Positions 1 to 6,534 of a stretch of DNA of 13,965 nt are shown here, piece by piece (within the stretch, counting starts at the first letter, position 1; each line of letters begins with the position of its first letter). This DNA is from Nitrospirota bacterium (GTDB taxonomy: Bacteria; Nitrospirota; CAKKRA01; 9FT-COMBO-42-15): NCBI GenBank assembly GCA_016214425.1, contig JACRON010000175.1, positions 1-13,965 of the forward strand, given 5' to 3'. Below the pieces are notes generated by a model. The model did no database searches and was not told the DNA's origin. It worked only from the letters and a program-made list of their open reading frames with translations. A program made the position numbers and the translations under genes.

Positions 1-1
1 T

Positions 2-730
2 ATGAATACAAATAACACAGTTTTCAAAACCGAAGGACTCTCTAAATATTACAATCCCAACAGGCCTGAAGAAATAAAGGCCTTGCAGGATATTAATATT
101 GAAATAAAGAAGGGCAACAGTACTATCCTTTCAGGGCCTTCAGGCTCTGGAAAAACTACCTTGATAAGCCTGCTGGGCGCTATTGACAGGCCGACTAAGG
201 GCAAGATATTTTTACACGATCCTTGTTTGCCGACAGGCAGGGAGGAGCTTTCCATATTATCAGATGAGGCGCTTGCGCTTATAAGGAGAAAAAAAATAGG
301 CTTTATATTTCAGGATTTTAATCTTATACCGAGGCTCTCGGCATGGGAGAATGTGGCATATCCGTTGATACCAATGGTATATAATGAAAAGGAGAGGAAG
401 GAGAGGGCTGTAGCATTGCTTGAAAGGCTCGGCCTTGGAAAGAGGATAAATCATACACCAGAGGAGATGAGCGGAGGAGAGCAGCAGAGGGTTTCTATAG
501 CAAGGGCTCTGATAAATAATCCTGAGATACTCATTGCAGACGAACCGTCGTCAAATATAGATGCAAAGGCAATTGAAAATCTTATTTCAATATTAACAGG
601 TTTAAAAGAGAAAGGGATGACTATAATAATCTCGACACATGATGAGGTTTTTTATCCTCATGCTGATATTAAGATAAACCTCAAAGAAGGGGTTTTAATC
701 AACATTGAACAGAGGACTCAAATATCATGA
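2..730 (+). CDS. ABC transporter ATP-binding protein, LolD/MacB-like
   Basis: This 242-residue protein is a complete nucleotide-binding domain that would power an inner-membrane ABC complex from the cytoplasm. Visible motifs are Walker A GPSGSGKT (residues 45-52), Q-loop Gln104 in FIFQDFNL, signature MSGGEQQ (156-162), Walker B ILIADE (176-181) and switch His213 in STHDE. The spacing and the SGGEQQRV signature fit the LolD/MacB/FtsE (MJ0796) class, which usually pairs with an FtsX-like permease; none is visible here, so it would lie upstream or be replaced by the next membrane protein. The usual DEPTGNLD reads DEPSSNID. Residues 73-80 (DPCLPTGR) look like an extra in-frame insertion before the conserved EELSILSD segment. 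The stop overlaps the next start (ATGA), so the genes are translationally coupled. The start at base 2 fits the family, but an upstream start cannot be excluded. The substrate is unknown. Confidence 0.9.
   Translation: MNTNNTVFKTEGLSKYYNPNRPEEIKALQDINIEIKKGNSTILSGPSGSGKTTLISLLGAIDRPTKGKIFLHDPCLPTGREELSILSDEALALIRRKKIGFIFQDFNLIPRLSAWENVAYPLIPMVYNEKERKERAVALLERLGLGKRINHTPEEMSGGEQQRVSIARALINNPEILIADEPSSNIDAKAIENLISILTGLKEKGMTIIISTHDEVFYPHADIKINLKEGVLINIEQRTQIS
218..241 (+). repeat. 24-nt imperfect palindromic insertion inside the ABC ATPase
   Basis: The bases encode DPCLPTGR between FLH and EELSILSD, where LolD-type proteins normally have a short turn. The DNA is an imperfect inverted repeat (CCTTGTTTGCC then ACAGGCAGG) resembling the dispersed CCTGCCTGCC/GGCAGGCAGG palindromes that encode LPAGRQG-like peptides in many environmental genomes. 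That likeness is from memory, not from a search. Removing 24 nt would restore a family-typical loop and keep the frame. Confidence 0.45.
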
Positions 731-1113
731 TTATAAATGCTTTTACAATAATATTGCTGTTTGTTGCAGTTATATCTGTGATACTTGGAATAGCTGCCCT
801 TTACTCCTCTTTTTTACTTTTCAGAAAGTGGAAAAAAGATATGAGCAATGAGGAGAGGACAAGGCTTGAGAACAAGGCGTATCTTACACTGCTTCTTGCT
901 GTGGTGCTACTTGGCATTAGGATGATAGACTGGCCGATATTCTATGCCACAATGGCAAGCTATATACCTGATATTACAGGCGCCATGTGCATATATGGCG
1001 TTACACAGGTTGCGCCAAAGATAATAAAACCAATGGAGGTTTTAAAACCATTCGTATTCTTTCTCATCGGCTTATGGCTGATTATATACATAATGGACAA
1101 CAACAGTCTTTGA
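727..1113 (+). CDS. Multi-pass membrane protein, N-terminal part (split by CTT-TGA)
   Basis: This 128-residue hydrophobic protein starts inside the ABC ATPase stop (ATGA overlap). Membrane segments are apparent near residues 3-30, 50-66 and 103-123, with a polar loop containing GAMCIYGVTQ. I do not recognise the family. It stops at TGA 1111-1113 directly after CTT. The next frame (codons from 1112) reads DIADRPSAM straight into the following open frame, so 727-1606 probably encodes one membrane protein of about 290 residues that is interrupted here by a +1 frame change. Alternatives are a natural indel, a sequencing error in the T run, recoding like that of prfB, or two genuine subunits. Its position between an ABC ATPase and NosL-like/TlpA-like genes suggests it is the membrane partner of an envelope maturation or transport complex. 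Confidence 0.7.
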   Translation: MIINAFTIILLFVAVISVILGIAALYSSFLLFRKWKKDMSNEERTRLENKAYLTLLLAVVLLGIRMIDWPIFYATMASYIPDITGAMCIYGVTQVAPKIIKPMEVLKPFVFFLIGLWLIIYIMDNNSL

Positions 1114-1117
1114 TATT

Positions 1118-1134
1118 GCAGACAGGCCGTCTGC
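1118..1134 (+). promoter_or_regulatory. Hairpin just after the CTT-TGA stop
   Basis: GCAGAC and GTCTGC form a perfect 6-bp stem around a 5-nt loop, four bases after the TGA that ends the first half of the membrane protein and one base before the ATG of the second half. It could stimulate recoding, hold back initiation at ATG 1136, or be incidental. Confidence 0.35.
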
Positions 1135-1135
1135 C

Positions 1136-1606
1136 ATGATACCGCAGTCCATTATCGGAGCAGGATACAAGAAGCTGATACTGCCGATGTATTATGGAAG
1201 TAATTTTATTTTGGTAGGATACATGGCTGCAGGATATGGCTTAGGTTTGCTAAGGGCTGAGAAAAGAAGGAGGCCTTATCTTTTTTCAGGAGTTATCCTC
1301 GCAGTTATTACTGTAGTTATTCTTCTTCTATCAATGATGGAGGTGATAGCCCCGAGGCTTTTGAATCTCCCTTATCACCACGACCCCTATGATTTATTAA
1401 CAGAGCTTCCTGATGCAGGGATATTTTTCGGGCTTTTTATACTTGGCATGTTCTCAACAGGCTGGGCATTTGGTATAGACATGCTTGCAAGGCATGATGA
1501 GACAAAAGGGATTTTATCAGAGAATATAGAGAAGATATACTGGTTTGGGATTGTCTGCCTTTTAGCTTCATTGCTAATGGTTACTGTTCACTTGTTTATT
1601 GGATGA
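1136..1606 (+). CDS. Multi-pass membrane protein, C-terminal part
   Basis: This 156-residue open frame has about four membrane segments (near residues 20-38, 49-67, 94-114 and 134-155). The loop LPYHHDPYDLL (about 79-89) carries two adjacent histidines that could bind metal or haem; this is inference only. The ATG at 1136 has no convincing Shine-Dalgarno sequence, and the same frame stays open back to 1094 with protein-like sequence, so this is more likely the downstream half of the preceding gene than an independent one. It ends 6 nt before the NosL-like gene. I cannot name the family. Co-location with a thioredoxin-like protein suggests a role in periplasmic redox or cofactor assembly. Confidence 0.65.
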   Translation: MIPQSIIGAGYKKLILPMYYGSNFILVGYMAAGYGLGLLRAEKRRRPYLFSGVILAVITVVILLLSMMEVIAPRLLNLPYHHDPYDLLTELPDAGIFFGLFILGMFSTGWAFGIDMLARHDETKGILSENIEKIYWFGIVCLLASLLMVTVHLFIG

Positions 1607-1612
1607 TAAGAT

Positions 1613-2071
1613 ATGAATAAATGGATTAAAAGCGGAATATTTCTGATATTGATGATTGCTATTGCATTGGGCAGCTCAATATATAAGAAAACGCACAAGA
1701 TTGAAAAATGCGATTTTGACGGCGTTCACATCAAGCCAATATATCAGGTGGATATAATCTTAAGGGATAATGCAACCAAGAGATTTGACTCCATATACTG
1801 TGCATATATGTGGCTTTCTCAAAATATGGACGCTGTTTCTTATGTAAGGGTTACAGACGAGGTAACAGGAGAGAAGATAGACTCATCCATTGCCTATTAT
1901 GTGGAGAGTGAGATTATAACAAACAATGTAAATAACAACAGGGTTCATGCATTCTTAAAGCTTGAGGATGCAGAGAAGCATGCAGTGAGCTATAAGGGAA
2001 GGATTGTTAAGAATCCCTTTGAAAAGATTTTAAGAGGTGTAAATAAAGGTGAAAAGAAAACACTGGAATAA
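1613..2071 (+). CDS. NosL-like membrane-anchored protein
   Basis: This 152-residue protein has an N-terminal hydrophobic anchor (about residues 7-21) and a periplasmic domain. The order KCDFDGVHIKP, a strand pair, RFDSIYCAYMWL, VRVTDEVTG, AYYVES, VHAF, DAEKHAVSYKG and a final PFEKI follows the general plan of NosL-type domains: a Cys near the start, a Cys in the F-C-S/A helix, then the YYV.S..., HAF and A..FA...GG blocks. Cys33 and Cys63 are candidate metal or thiol residues. There is no clear lipobox. NosL proteins bind Cu(I) and support nitrous oxide reductase maturation, and relatives occur outside nos clusters. No nosZ, nosD or nosF is visible here, so an accessory metal-delivery role is inference. 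The 3' end overlaps the TlpA-like start by 23 nt. Confidence 0.55.
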   Translation: MNKWIKSGIFLILMIAIALGSSIYKKTHKIEKCDFDGVHIKPIYQVDIILRDNATKRFDSIYCAYMWLSQNMDAVSYVRVTDEVTGEKIDSSIAYYVESEIITNNVNNNRVHAFLKLEDAEKHAVSYKGRIVKNPFEKILRGVNKGEKKTLE

Positions 2072-2573
2072 AATATTGCTTGTCCTATTTATATCAGGCC
2101 TTCTCGGTTTTTTGCTGAGCCAGCAGGGCTTCTACAATTCATCTGATAATGTAACAACAAAGCTCGGCGGCCCTGCAATGGACTTCACACTTATGGATAT
2201 TGATAATAAAGAGGTAAAGCTCAGTGATTTTAAGGGAAAGGCTGTAATGCTCCGCTTCTGGTCAAGCAGGTGCCCTTCATGCAAAAAGGAGATGCCTGTT
2301 GTGGAGAAGGCATACAGAAAGCTTAAAGATAAAGGTTTTGTGGTATTAGCAATTAATATTGAAGACCCTAAAGAGGTTGCTGCAGAGACAGCAAACAAAT
2401 TGGATTTGACCTTTCCAATTCTGATTGATAAAGGCATGAGTATAACAAAGTTGTATAAGGTCTTTGCAACACCAACGAGCTTTTTTATAGATAAAAACGG
2501 TGTAATGAAGGAGAAGGTGTTAGGCGAACTTAGTGAGGAGACTATTGCAATGTATTTAGAGGAGCTGATTTAA
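2049..2573 (+). CDS. TlpA/ResA-like thiol-disulfide oxidoreductase
   Basis: This 174-residue envelope thioredoxin has a short basic N-terminus, a membrane anchor (about residues 9-24) and a periplasmic AhpC/TSA-type thioredoxin fold. The active site is Cys75-Pro-Ser-Cys78 in FWSSRCPSC, the cis-proline is Pro142 in FATPTSFF, and AMDFTLMDIDNKEVKLSDFKGK is the usual peroxiredoxin-like lead-in. Such proteins reduce apocytochrome c or copper-centre thiols on the outer face of the inner membrane. Translation starts at GTG 2049, inside the NosL-like gene, with AAGAGGTG about 9 nt upstream, so the two are coupled. The partner is probably the adjacent NosL-like or membrane protein, by context only. 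It ends tail-to-tail with the carbonic-anhydrase-like gene, overlapping by 4 nt. Confidence 0.88.
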   Translation: MKRKHWNKILLVLFISGLLGFLLSQQGFYNSSDNVTTKLGGPAMDFTLMDIDNKEVKLSDFKGKAVMLRFWSSRCPSCKKEMPVVEKAYRKLKDKGFVVLAINIEDPKEVAAETANKLDLTFPILIDKGMSITKLYKVFATPTSFFIDKNGVMKEKVLGELSEETIAMYLEELI

Positions 2574-3076
2574 AATTTACCCGCACCCTTGTATTCCCTT
2601 GCATACTCCACATAAACCCTTGCTGCATCCTTTATCCTTTCAATCTCCTCTTGCTTTAATTGTCTGATTATCTTTCCCGGCACGCCGATGACAAGTGAAT
2701 TTGGCGGCACTTCAAAGCCCTCTGTTACAACAGTGCCGGCTCCAATCACGGAATTTTCTCCGATTACCGCGCCATTTAACAGAATAGAACCCATGCCAAT
2801 TAATACATTATCCTTAACTACAGCGCCGTGTATAATTGCCCCATGGCCAACTGTAACGCCATTGCCTATTAGTGATGGCTTTCCAAAGTCAACATGGACA
2901 ACAGCATTGTCCTGCACATTGCTCTCATCCCCAATAATAATCTCTGCCATATCACCGCGCACAACAGCGCCAAACCATACACTGGCATCTTTGCCGATTG
3001 TAACAGAGCCAATCACAGTGGCATTCCTTGCAACAAAGGCAGAAGGGTCAATCTTTATTTTGCCTTTATTTTTCAT
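2570..3076 (-). CDS. Gamma-carbonic-anhydrase-like hexapeptide protein
   Basis: This 168-residue left-handed beta-helix protein is of the YrdA/PaaY/Cam-like type. Hexapeptide turns such as VIGSVTIG, EIIIGDESNVQDN, VLIGMGSILLNGAVIG and VIGAGTVV run from about residue 18 to 118, followed by the family-typical VPPNSLVIGVPGK and a C-terminal helix. His61, His78 and His83 lie where gamma-class enzymes place their three zinc ligands across a trimer interface, so a metal site is plausible. Carbonic anhydrase activity is not proven for most of this family. The length is typical. The gene stands alone on the minus strand between convergent and divergent plus-strand genes, so it is probably transcribed separately. 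Confidence 0.9.
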   Translation of the reverse strand: MKNKGKIKIDPSAFVARNATVIGSVTIGKDASVWFGAVVRGDMAEIIIGDESNVQDNAVVHVDFGKPSLIGNGVTVGHGAIIHGAVVKDNVLIGMGSILLNGAVIGENSVIGAGTVVTEGFEVPPNSLVIGVPGKIIRQLKQEEIERIKDAARVYVEYAREYKGAGKF

Positions 3077-3134
3077 TTAAAAATAATTTTAACATAGGCT
3101 CTGAATAATACCAATTAAAAAATATAATAATTAG

Positions 3135-3163
3135 TTGACACAATTGAGGCTTTTGGGTAACAT
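3135..3163 (+). promoter_or_regulatory. Putative sigma-70 promoter of the DUF433/DUF5615 module
   Basis: TTGACA at 3135-3140 is followed after 17 nt by TAACAT at 3158-3163. A start of transcription near 3170 would put the ATG at 3171 almost at the 5' end of the mRNA. The TTG inside this -35 box is in frame with the antitoxin but is unlikely to be a start codon. Confidence 0.5.
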
Positions 3164-3170
3164 AAATTAT

Positions 3171-3446
3171 ATGGAGATAATTACCAAGCATTGTTATATT
3201 GTAAGTGACCCGTCTATTTTGGGTGGTGAACCTATTATTAAGGGGACAAGAACCCCTGTTCGCGCCATTGTTGAGAACTGGAGGTTGGGGCTTTCTCCTG
3301 AAGAGATTGTGGTTCATCTTCCTCATCTCACGCTGGCGCAGGTCTTTGACGCACTAAGCTACTATAGCGACCACCAGAAGGAAATTGACGCTTTTATTGA
3401 AAAAAATAAGATTCCGGAAAGTCTTATCCATTCGTCAGTAAAATGA
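3171..3446 (+). CDS. DUF433 antitoxin-like protein
   Basis: From ATG 3171 this gives a 91-residue protein beginning MEIITKHCYIVSDPSILGG. The pattern SDPSILGGEPIIKGTRTPVRAI followed by LGLSPEEIVVHLPHLTLAQVFDALSYYSDH is the DUF433 signature: a GxPxIxGTRxxV strand, then a helix-turn-helix-like unit. In-frame TTG 3135 would add 12 residues, but it falls in a likely -35 box and the extension looks unlike the family. DUF433 proteins are typically encoded just before DUF5615 PIN-like proteins and are considered antitoxins that also repress their operon. Here the stop overlaps the DUF5615 start (ATGA). No strong Shine-Dalgarno sequence is visible. Confidence 0.88.
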   Translation: MEIITKHCYIVSDPSILGGEPIIKGTRTPVRAIVENWRLGLSPEEIVVHLPHLTLAQVFDALSYYSDHQKEIDAFIEKNKIPESLIHSSVK

Positions 3447-3778
3447 TTCGCCTCTATACAGACGAAGATGTTGATGTATTGATAAAACCATTACTCAATG
3501 CCAAGGGCTTCACCGTCTTCACAACACTTGGTGAGGAGATGCTCGGAAAAAGTGATAGAGAGCAATTGGAGCGAGCTATAAACCTAAGATGCGCATTTCT
3601 AACACATAATCGTGTCCACTTTGAAGAATTATCTATCAGGCTTAGTGAAGAGGGTAAAGGGCATTGTGGCATAATAATAGCAACGCGCAGAAATATATAT
3701 GAATTAGCCCGCAGGGTTGCTCGGTTTCTTGAGCTGCAAACTGCTGAGAGCATCAAAAATCAAGTATGGTATATCTGA
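3443..3778 (+). CDS. DUF5615 PIN-like toxin protein
   Basis: This 111-residue protein follows the DUF433 gene with an ATGA overlap. The N-terminal IRLYTDEDVDVLI supplies the acidic cluster (Asp7, Glu8, Asp9) of the PIN-like fold; LGKSDREQLERA and FLTHNRVHFEEL follow in the usual places. In most relatives the last segment reads LTNDxDF, so the acidic residue appears replaced by His-Asn and the nuclease site may be altered. The family is predicted to be an RNase toxin countered by DUF433, from comparative genomics. The 3' end overlaps the convergent P-type ATPase gene by 19 nt. Confidence 0.85.
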   Translation: MIRLYTDEDVDVLIKPLLNAKGFTVFTTLGEEMLGKSDREQLERAINLRCAFLTHNRVHFEELSIRLSEEGKGHCGIIIATRRNIYELARRVARFLELQTAESIKNQVWYI

Positions 3779-6534
3779 TGCAAAAATACCTTCCTTATCT
3801 CTTCTGCAATAAACAGAAATACAGCAAACGGAATTAATATCAGCCATATATTTAAGGAAATTGGCGCTGTGGCAAATATCCTGTTTCCCCATGGATGGTA
3901 GACAATAAAAATCTGTAATAATATTTCAAATGCTATTCCGATAAATATCAGTTTATTTGAAAAGAGGCCGATTTTAAATACTGACTCTCTAAAAGAGCGG
4001 CAGGCAAAGACATTGGCAACCTGTGTTACAATTATTGCTGTAAGGCATGCTGTTGTTGCCTGCATGTAAAGCAGATTATCTGATGGCAGCATCTGTCCCC
4101 ACTGCCAGCCGCCTGATTTTAATACATAGAAAAATCCAAACAGGCCTGCTGCTGCCTCAATAGGTCCAAGAAAAAGATATGCACGGGTCAGGAGTCTAAG
4201 ATTGAGAAGCCTCTCCTTTGGGTCCCTTGGAGGCTGTTTCATAATGCCCTCTGTGGGTTTCTCTGCGCCTAATGCCAAAGCAGGGAGCATATCAGTACCA
4301 AGGTCAACTGCAAGTATCTGTATGATTGTTAATGGCAATGGAATCCTGAAAAGAATGTAGGCAAGATACGGCACAATCTCTGGGATATTTGATGAGAAGA
4401 TATAGCTTATAAATTTTCTTATATTATCATACACTGCCCTTCCTTCCTCAATTGCATTTACAATTGTTGCAAAGTTATCATCAAGGAGTATCATGTCAGA
4501 TGCCTCTTTTGCCACATCTGTTCCAGCAATGCCCATAGCAATGCCAATATCTGCTTTTTTTAAGGCTGGTGCGTCATTCACTCCATCCCCTGTTACTGCA
4601 ACCCTTTGCCCCTCTTCTTTTAAGATTGATACTACCCTCATCTTGTGCTTTGGCGTCATTCTTGAAAATATTATCTCTTCCTCAGTCAGTTTTTCCCTAA
4701 GCTCTTTATCGCTCATCCTTACAAACTCGTGCCCCTCTATTACAAAAGGGCTTCCCTTAACAAGTCCTATCTCTTTTGCAATAGCAACAGCAGTCCTGCT
4801 CGCATCTCCTGTAATCATTATTATTTTTATACCTGCCTCACGGCATTTTCTTACAGCCTCTGATACCTCTGGCCTCGGAGGGTCTTCAATGCCGATTAAC
4901 CCAACGAAGACCATGTCTGTTTCTATAAAGGTAGGGGCGTATTGCAATACGCCACTGCTGTCGCCAGCCTCTCGGTACGCAAAGGACAATACCCTTAATC
5001 CCTTGTCCATCAAAGAGTGATAGGCATCTGTCGTCTCTTTTTTTAATGCTTCGTCCAAGGACGTTATTTTCCCATTTCGTAATATATATTTGCAAATGGG
5101 CAGTACACTTTCCATAGCGCCTTTTGTAAGAGCATAGAAGCGGGGAATCGGAGAAGGGGGGAATCGGGGACTTAAAATTTCCATTTCAAGTATTTTATTA
5201 ACAGTGGTCATCCTTTTTCTTTCTGAATCAAAGGGTATTTCATGTAAGCGCTCTGATTTTAATTCTCCGATATTTTCCCTTGCATATTTTAGGAGCGCTG
5301 TTTCTGTCGGGTCTCCTTTGTATTCGCCATTTATAAACCGTGCATTATTACAAAGGTAAGCGGTCTTTATAAGCCATTCATAAGAATCTAATCCCCCCAT
5401 CCCTCCTGATAATCCCCCTATATCCCCCTTTATTAAAGGGGGACAAAAGGGGGATTTAGAAAAGGGGGGTGAAGGGGGGATTTTTCTATAGTCTGCTGTC
5501 CATATCTCTTTAACCTCCATTCGGTTCTGTGTAAGCGTGCCTGTTTTATCTGTGCATATAACTGTTACAGAGCCGAGTGTTTCTACTGATGTTAGGGTCT
5601 TAATCAATGCCTTTTTCTTTGCCATTCTCTGACTGCCCATGGCAAGGGAGAGCGTTACTGTTGGAAGAAGTCCTTCAGGCACATTTGCAATGATTATGCC
5701 TATGGCAAAGATAAAGTTTTCCCAGAACCCGATTCCAATAAGATGGCCAATAAAAAAGAATAGAACACCCATTATTGTTGACAGAAAGGCTATAATCCGG
5801 GTTACCTTAACAATCTCTTTTTGTAACGGGCTTAAGCCTGCTTCAACAGCGCTTGTAAGATGGGCTATGCGGCCGAACTCTGTGCCCATGCCTGTTGCAA
5901 ATACTATCGCCTTTCCAGAGCCGCTTACAACTGTTGTTCCTGCAAAGGCAATATTCCTGCTCTCAATTATTTCGCCTTCGCATGGTTTATGCTGAGCAGG
6001 CACAGGTTCAGATTCACCTGTTAAGGATGCATTATTCAGCATAAGATATGTTGTATCTATGAGCCTTGAATCTGCAGGCACTTTATTACCTTCTGAAAGG
6101 ATTATTAAATCTCCTGGCACGACATCCCTCGCTGGTATTTCTTTCTCCTTTTCTTCCCTGATTACTTTTACATAAAAGGGGAGGAGTAGCCTTAATTTTT
6201 CAATAGATTTTTCAGCTCTGTATTCCTGCACAAATGTGAAGATAGCATTAATAAATATTACGCCAATTATTGCAAGGCCGAGTGTAAGCATACCTTCTCC
6301 TGGATGCAGAATCTCTGATAAAATGGCAAGCCCTGCGCCTATCCAGAGGAGGATGGCAAGGAAATGTATAAACTGTTTTAGAAATTTAATGGATAGAGAG
6401 GTTCTTTTGACCTCTTCAATTTCATTCAGTCCAAATTCTGAAAGCCGTCTTTTTGCCTCTTCTTCACTAAGCCCGTTCTCAGATGTAACAAGATTGTGAA
6501 GGACTTCTTCTTTTGTAAGGTTATTTATTTTCAT
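3760..6534 (-). CDS. P2-type cation-transporting ATPase, Na+/K+-ATPase-like (P2C) motifs
   Basis: This 924-residue ion pump has an N-terminal cation-ATPase domain (about 1-70), the actuator TGES (172-175), M4 PEGLL (286-290), phosphorylated Asp329 in DKTGTLT, KGA (471-473), TGD (575-577), hinge GDGVNDAP (649-656) and a C-terminal membrane bundle. Three transport-site segments match the animal Na+,K+/H+,K+ class better than SERCA: PEGLL in M4, SSNIPEI (714-720) in M5 and VDLGTDM (743-749) in M6. Use as a Na+ or K+ pump is therefore plausible but inferred; a Ca2+ or other cation pump remains possible. Two in-frame repeat insertions lie in the nucleotide-binding domain (about 352-382 and 455-466). 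The start overlaps the universal stress protein gene by 14 nt, so the two are co-transcribed. Confidence 0.92.
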   Translation of the reverse strand: MKINNLTKEEVLHNLVTSENGLSEEEAKRRLSEFGLNEIEEVKRTSLSIKFLKQFIHFLAILLWIGAGLAILSEILHPGEGMLTLGLAIIGVIFINAIFTFVQEYRAEKSIEKLRLLLPFYVKVIREEKEKEIPARDVVPGDLIILSEGNKVPADSRLIDTTYLMLNNASLTGESEPVPAQHKPCEGEIIESRNIAFAGTTVVSGSGKAIVFATGMGTEFGRIAHLTSAVEAGLSPLQKEIVKVTRIIAFLSTIMGVLFFFIGHLIGIGFWENFIFAIGIIIANVPEGLLPTVTLSLAMGSQRMAKKKALIKTLTSVETLGSVTVICTDKTGTLTQNRMEVKEIWTADYRKIPPSPPFSKSPFCPPLIKGDIGGLSGGMGGLDSYEWLIKTAYLCNNARFINGEYKGDPTETALLKYARENIGELKSERLHEIPFDSERKRMTTVNKILEMEILSPRFPPSPIPRFYALTKGAMESVLPICKYILRNGKITSLDEALKKETTDAYHSLMDKGLRVLSFAYREAGDSSGVLQYAPTFIETDMVFVGLIGIEDPPRPEVSEAVRKCREAGIKIIMITGDASRTAVAIAKEIGLVKGSPFVIEGHEFVRMSDKELREKLTEEEIIFSRMTPKHKMRVVSILKEEGQRVAVTGDGVNDAPALKKADIGIAMGIAGTDVAKEASDMILLDDNFATIVNAIEEGRAVYDNIRKFISYIFSSNIPEIVPYLAYILFRIPLPLTIIQILAVDLGTDMLPALALGAEKPTEGIMKQPPRDPKERLLNLRLLTRAYLFLGPIEAAAGLFGFFYVLKSGGWQWGQMLPSDNLLYMQATTACLTAIIVTQVANVFACRSFRESVFKIGLFSNKLIFIGIAFEILLQIFIVYHPWGNRIFATAPISLNIWLILIPFAVFLFIAEEIRKVFLHQIYHT
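5137..5172 (-). repeat. Octamer-type CCCCGATT repeat within the P-type ATPase
   Basis: On the coding strand this stretch contains CCCCGATT units separated by CCCTTCT and encodes SPRFPPSPIPRF (residues 455-466), just before the conserved YALTKGA segment. The same CCCCGATT unit appears as four perfect tandem copies in cbiD (11801-11832), where it encodes SPIPRFPDSPI. The reading frame is intact. Confidence 0.6.
5389..5484 (-). repeat. Palindromic C/G-rich repeat inserted in frame in the P-type ATPase
   Basis: Alternating blocks of CCCCC and GGGGG separated by AT-rich spacers include the hairpin CCCCCTTTATTAAAGGGGG at about 5425-5442. Read on the minus strand it encodes residues 352-382, including PPSPPFSKS and PPLIKGDIGG, between EIWTADYRK and the conserved YEWLIKTAYLCNNA. 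Bacterial homologues normally have only a short variable loop here. It belongs to the same C/G-palindrome style as the repeats at 11075-11178 and 13602-13694. Confidence 0.75.

Noticed and set aside
4493..5020. Plus-strand 175-codon open frame opposite the P-type ATPase
   Set aside because: It lies wholly within the antisense of conserved ATPase motifs (GDGVNDAP region) and has Ser/Pro/Ile-rich shadow composition.
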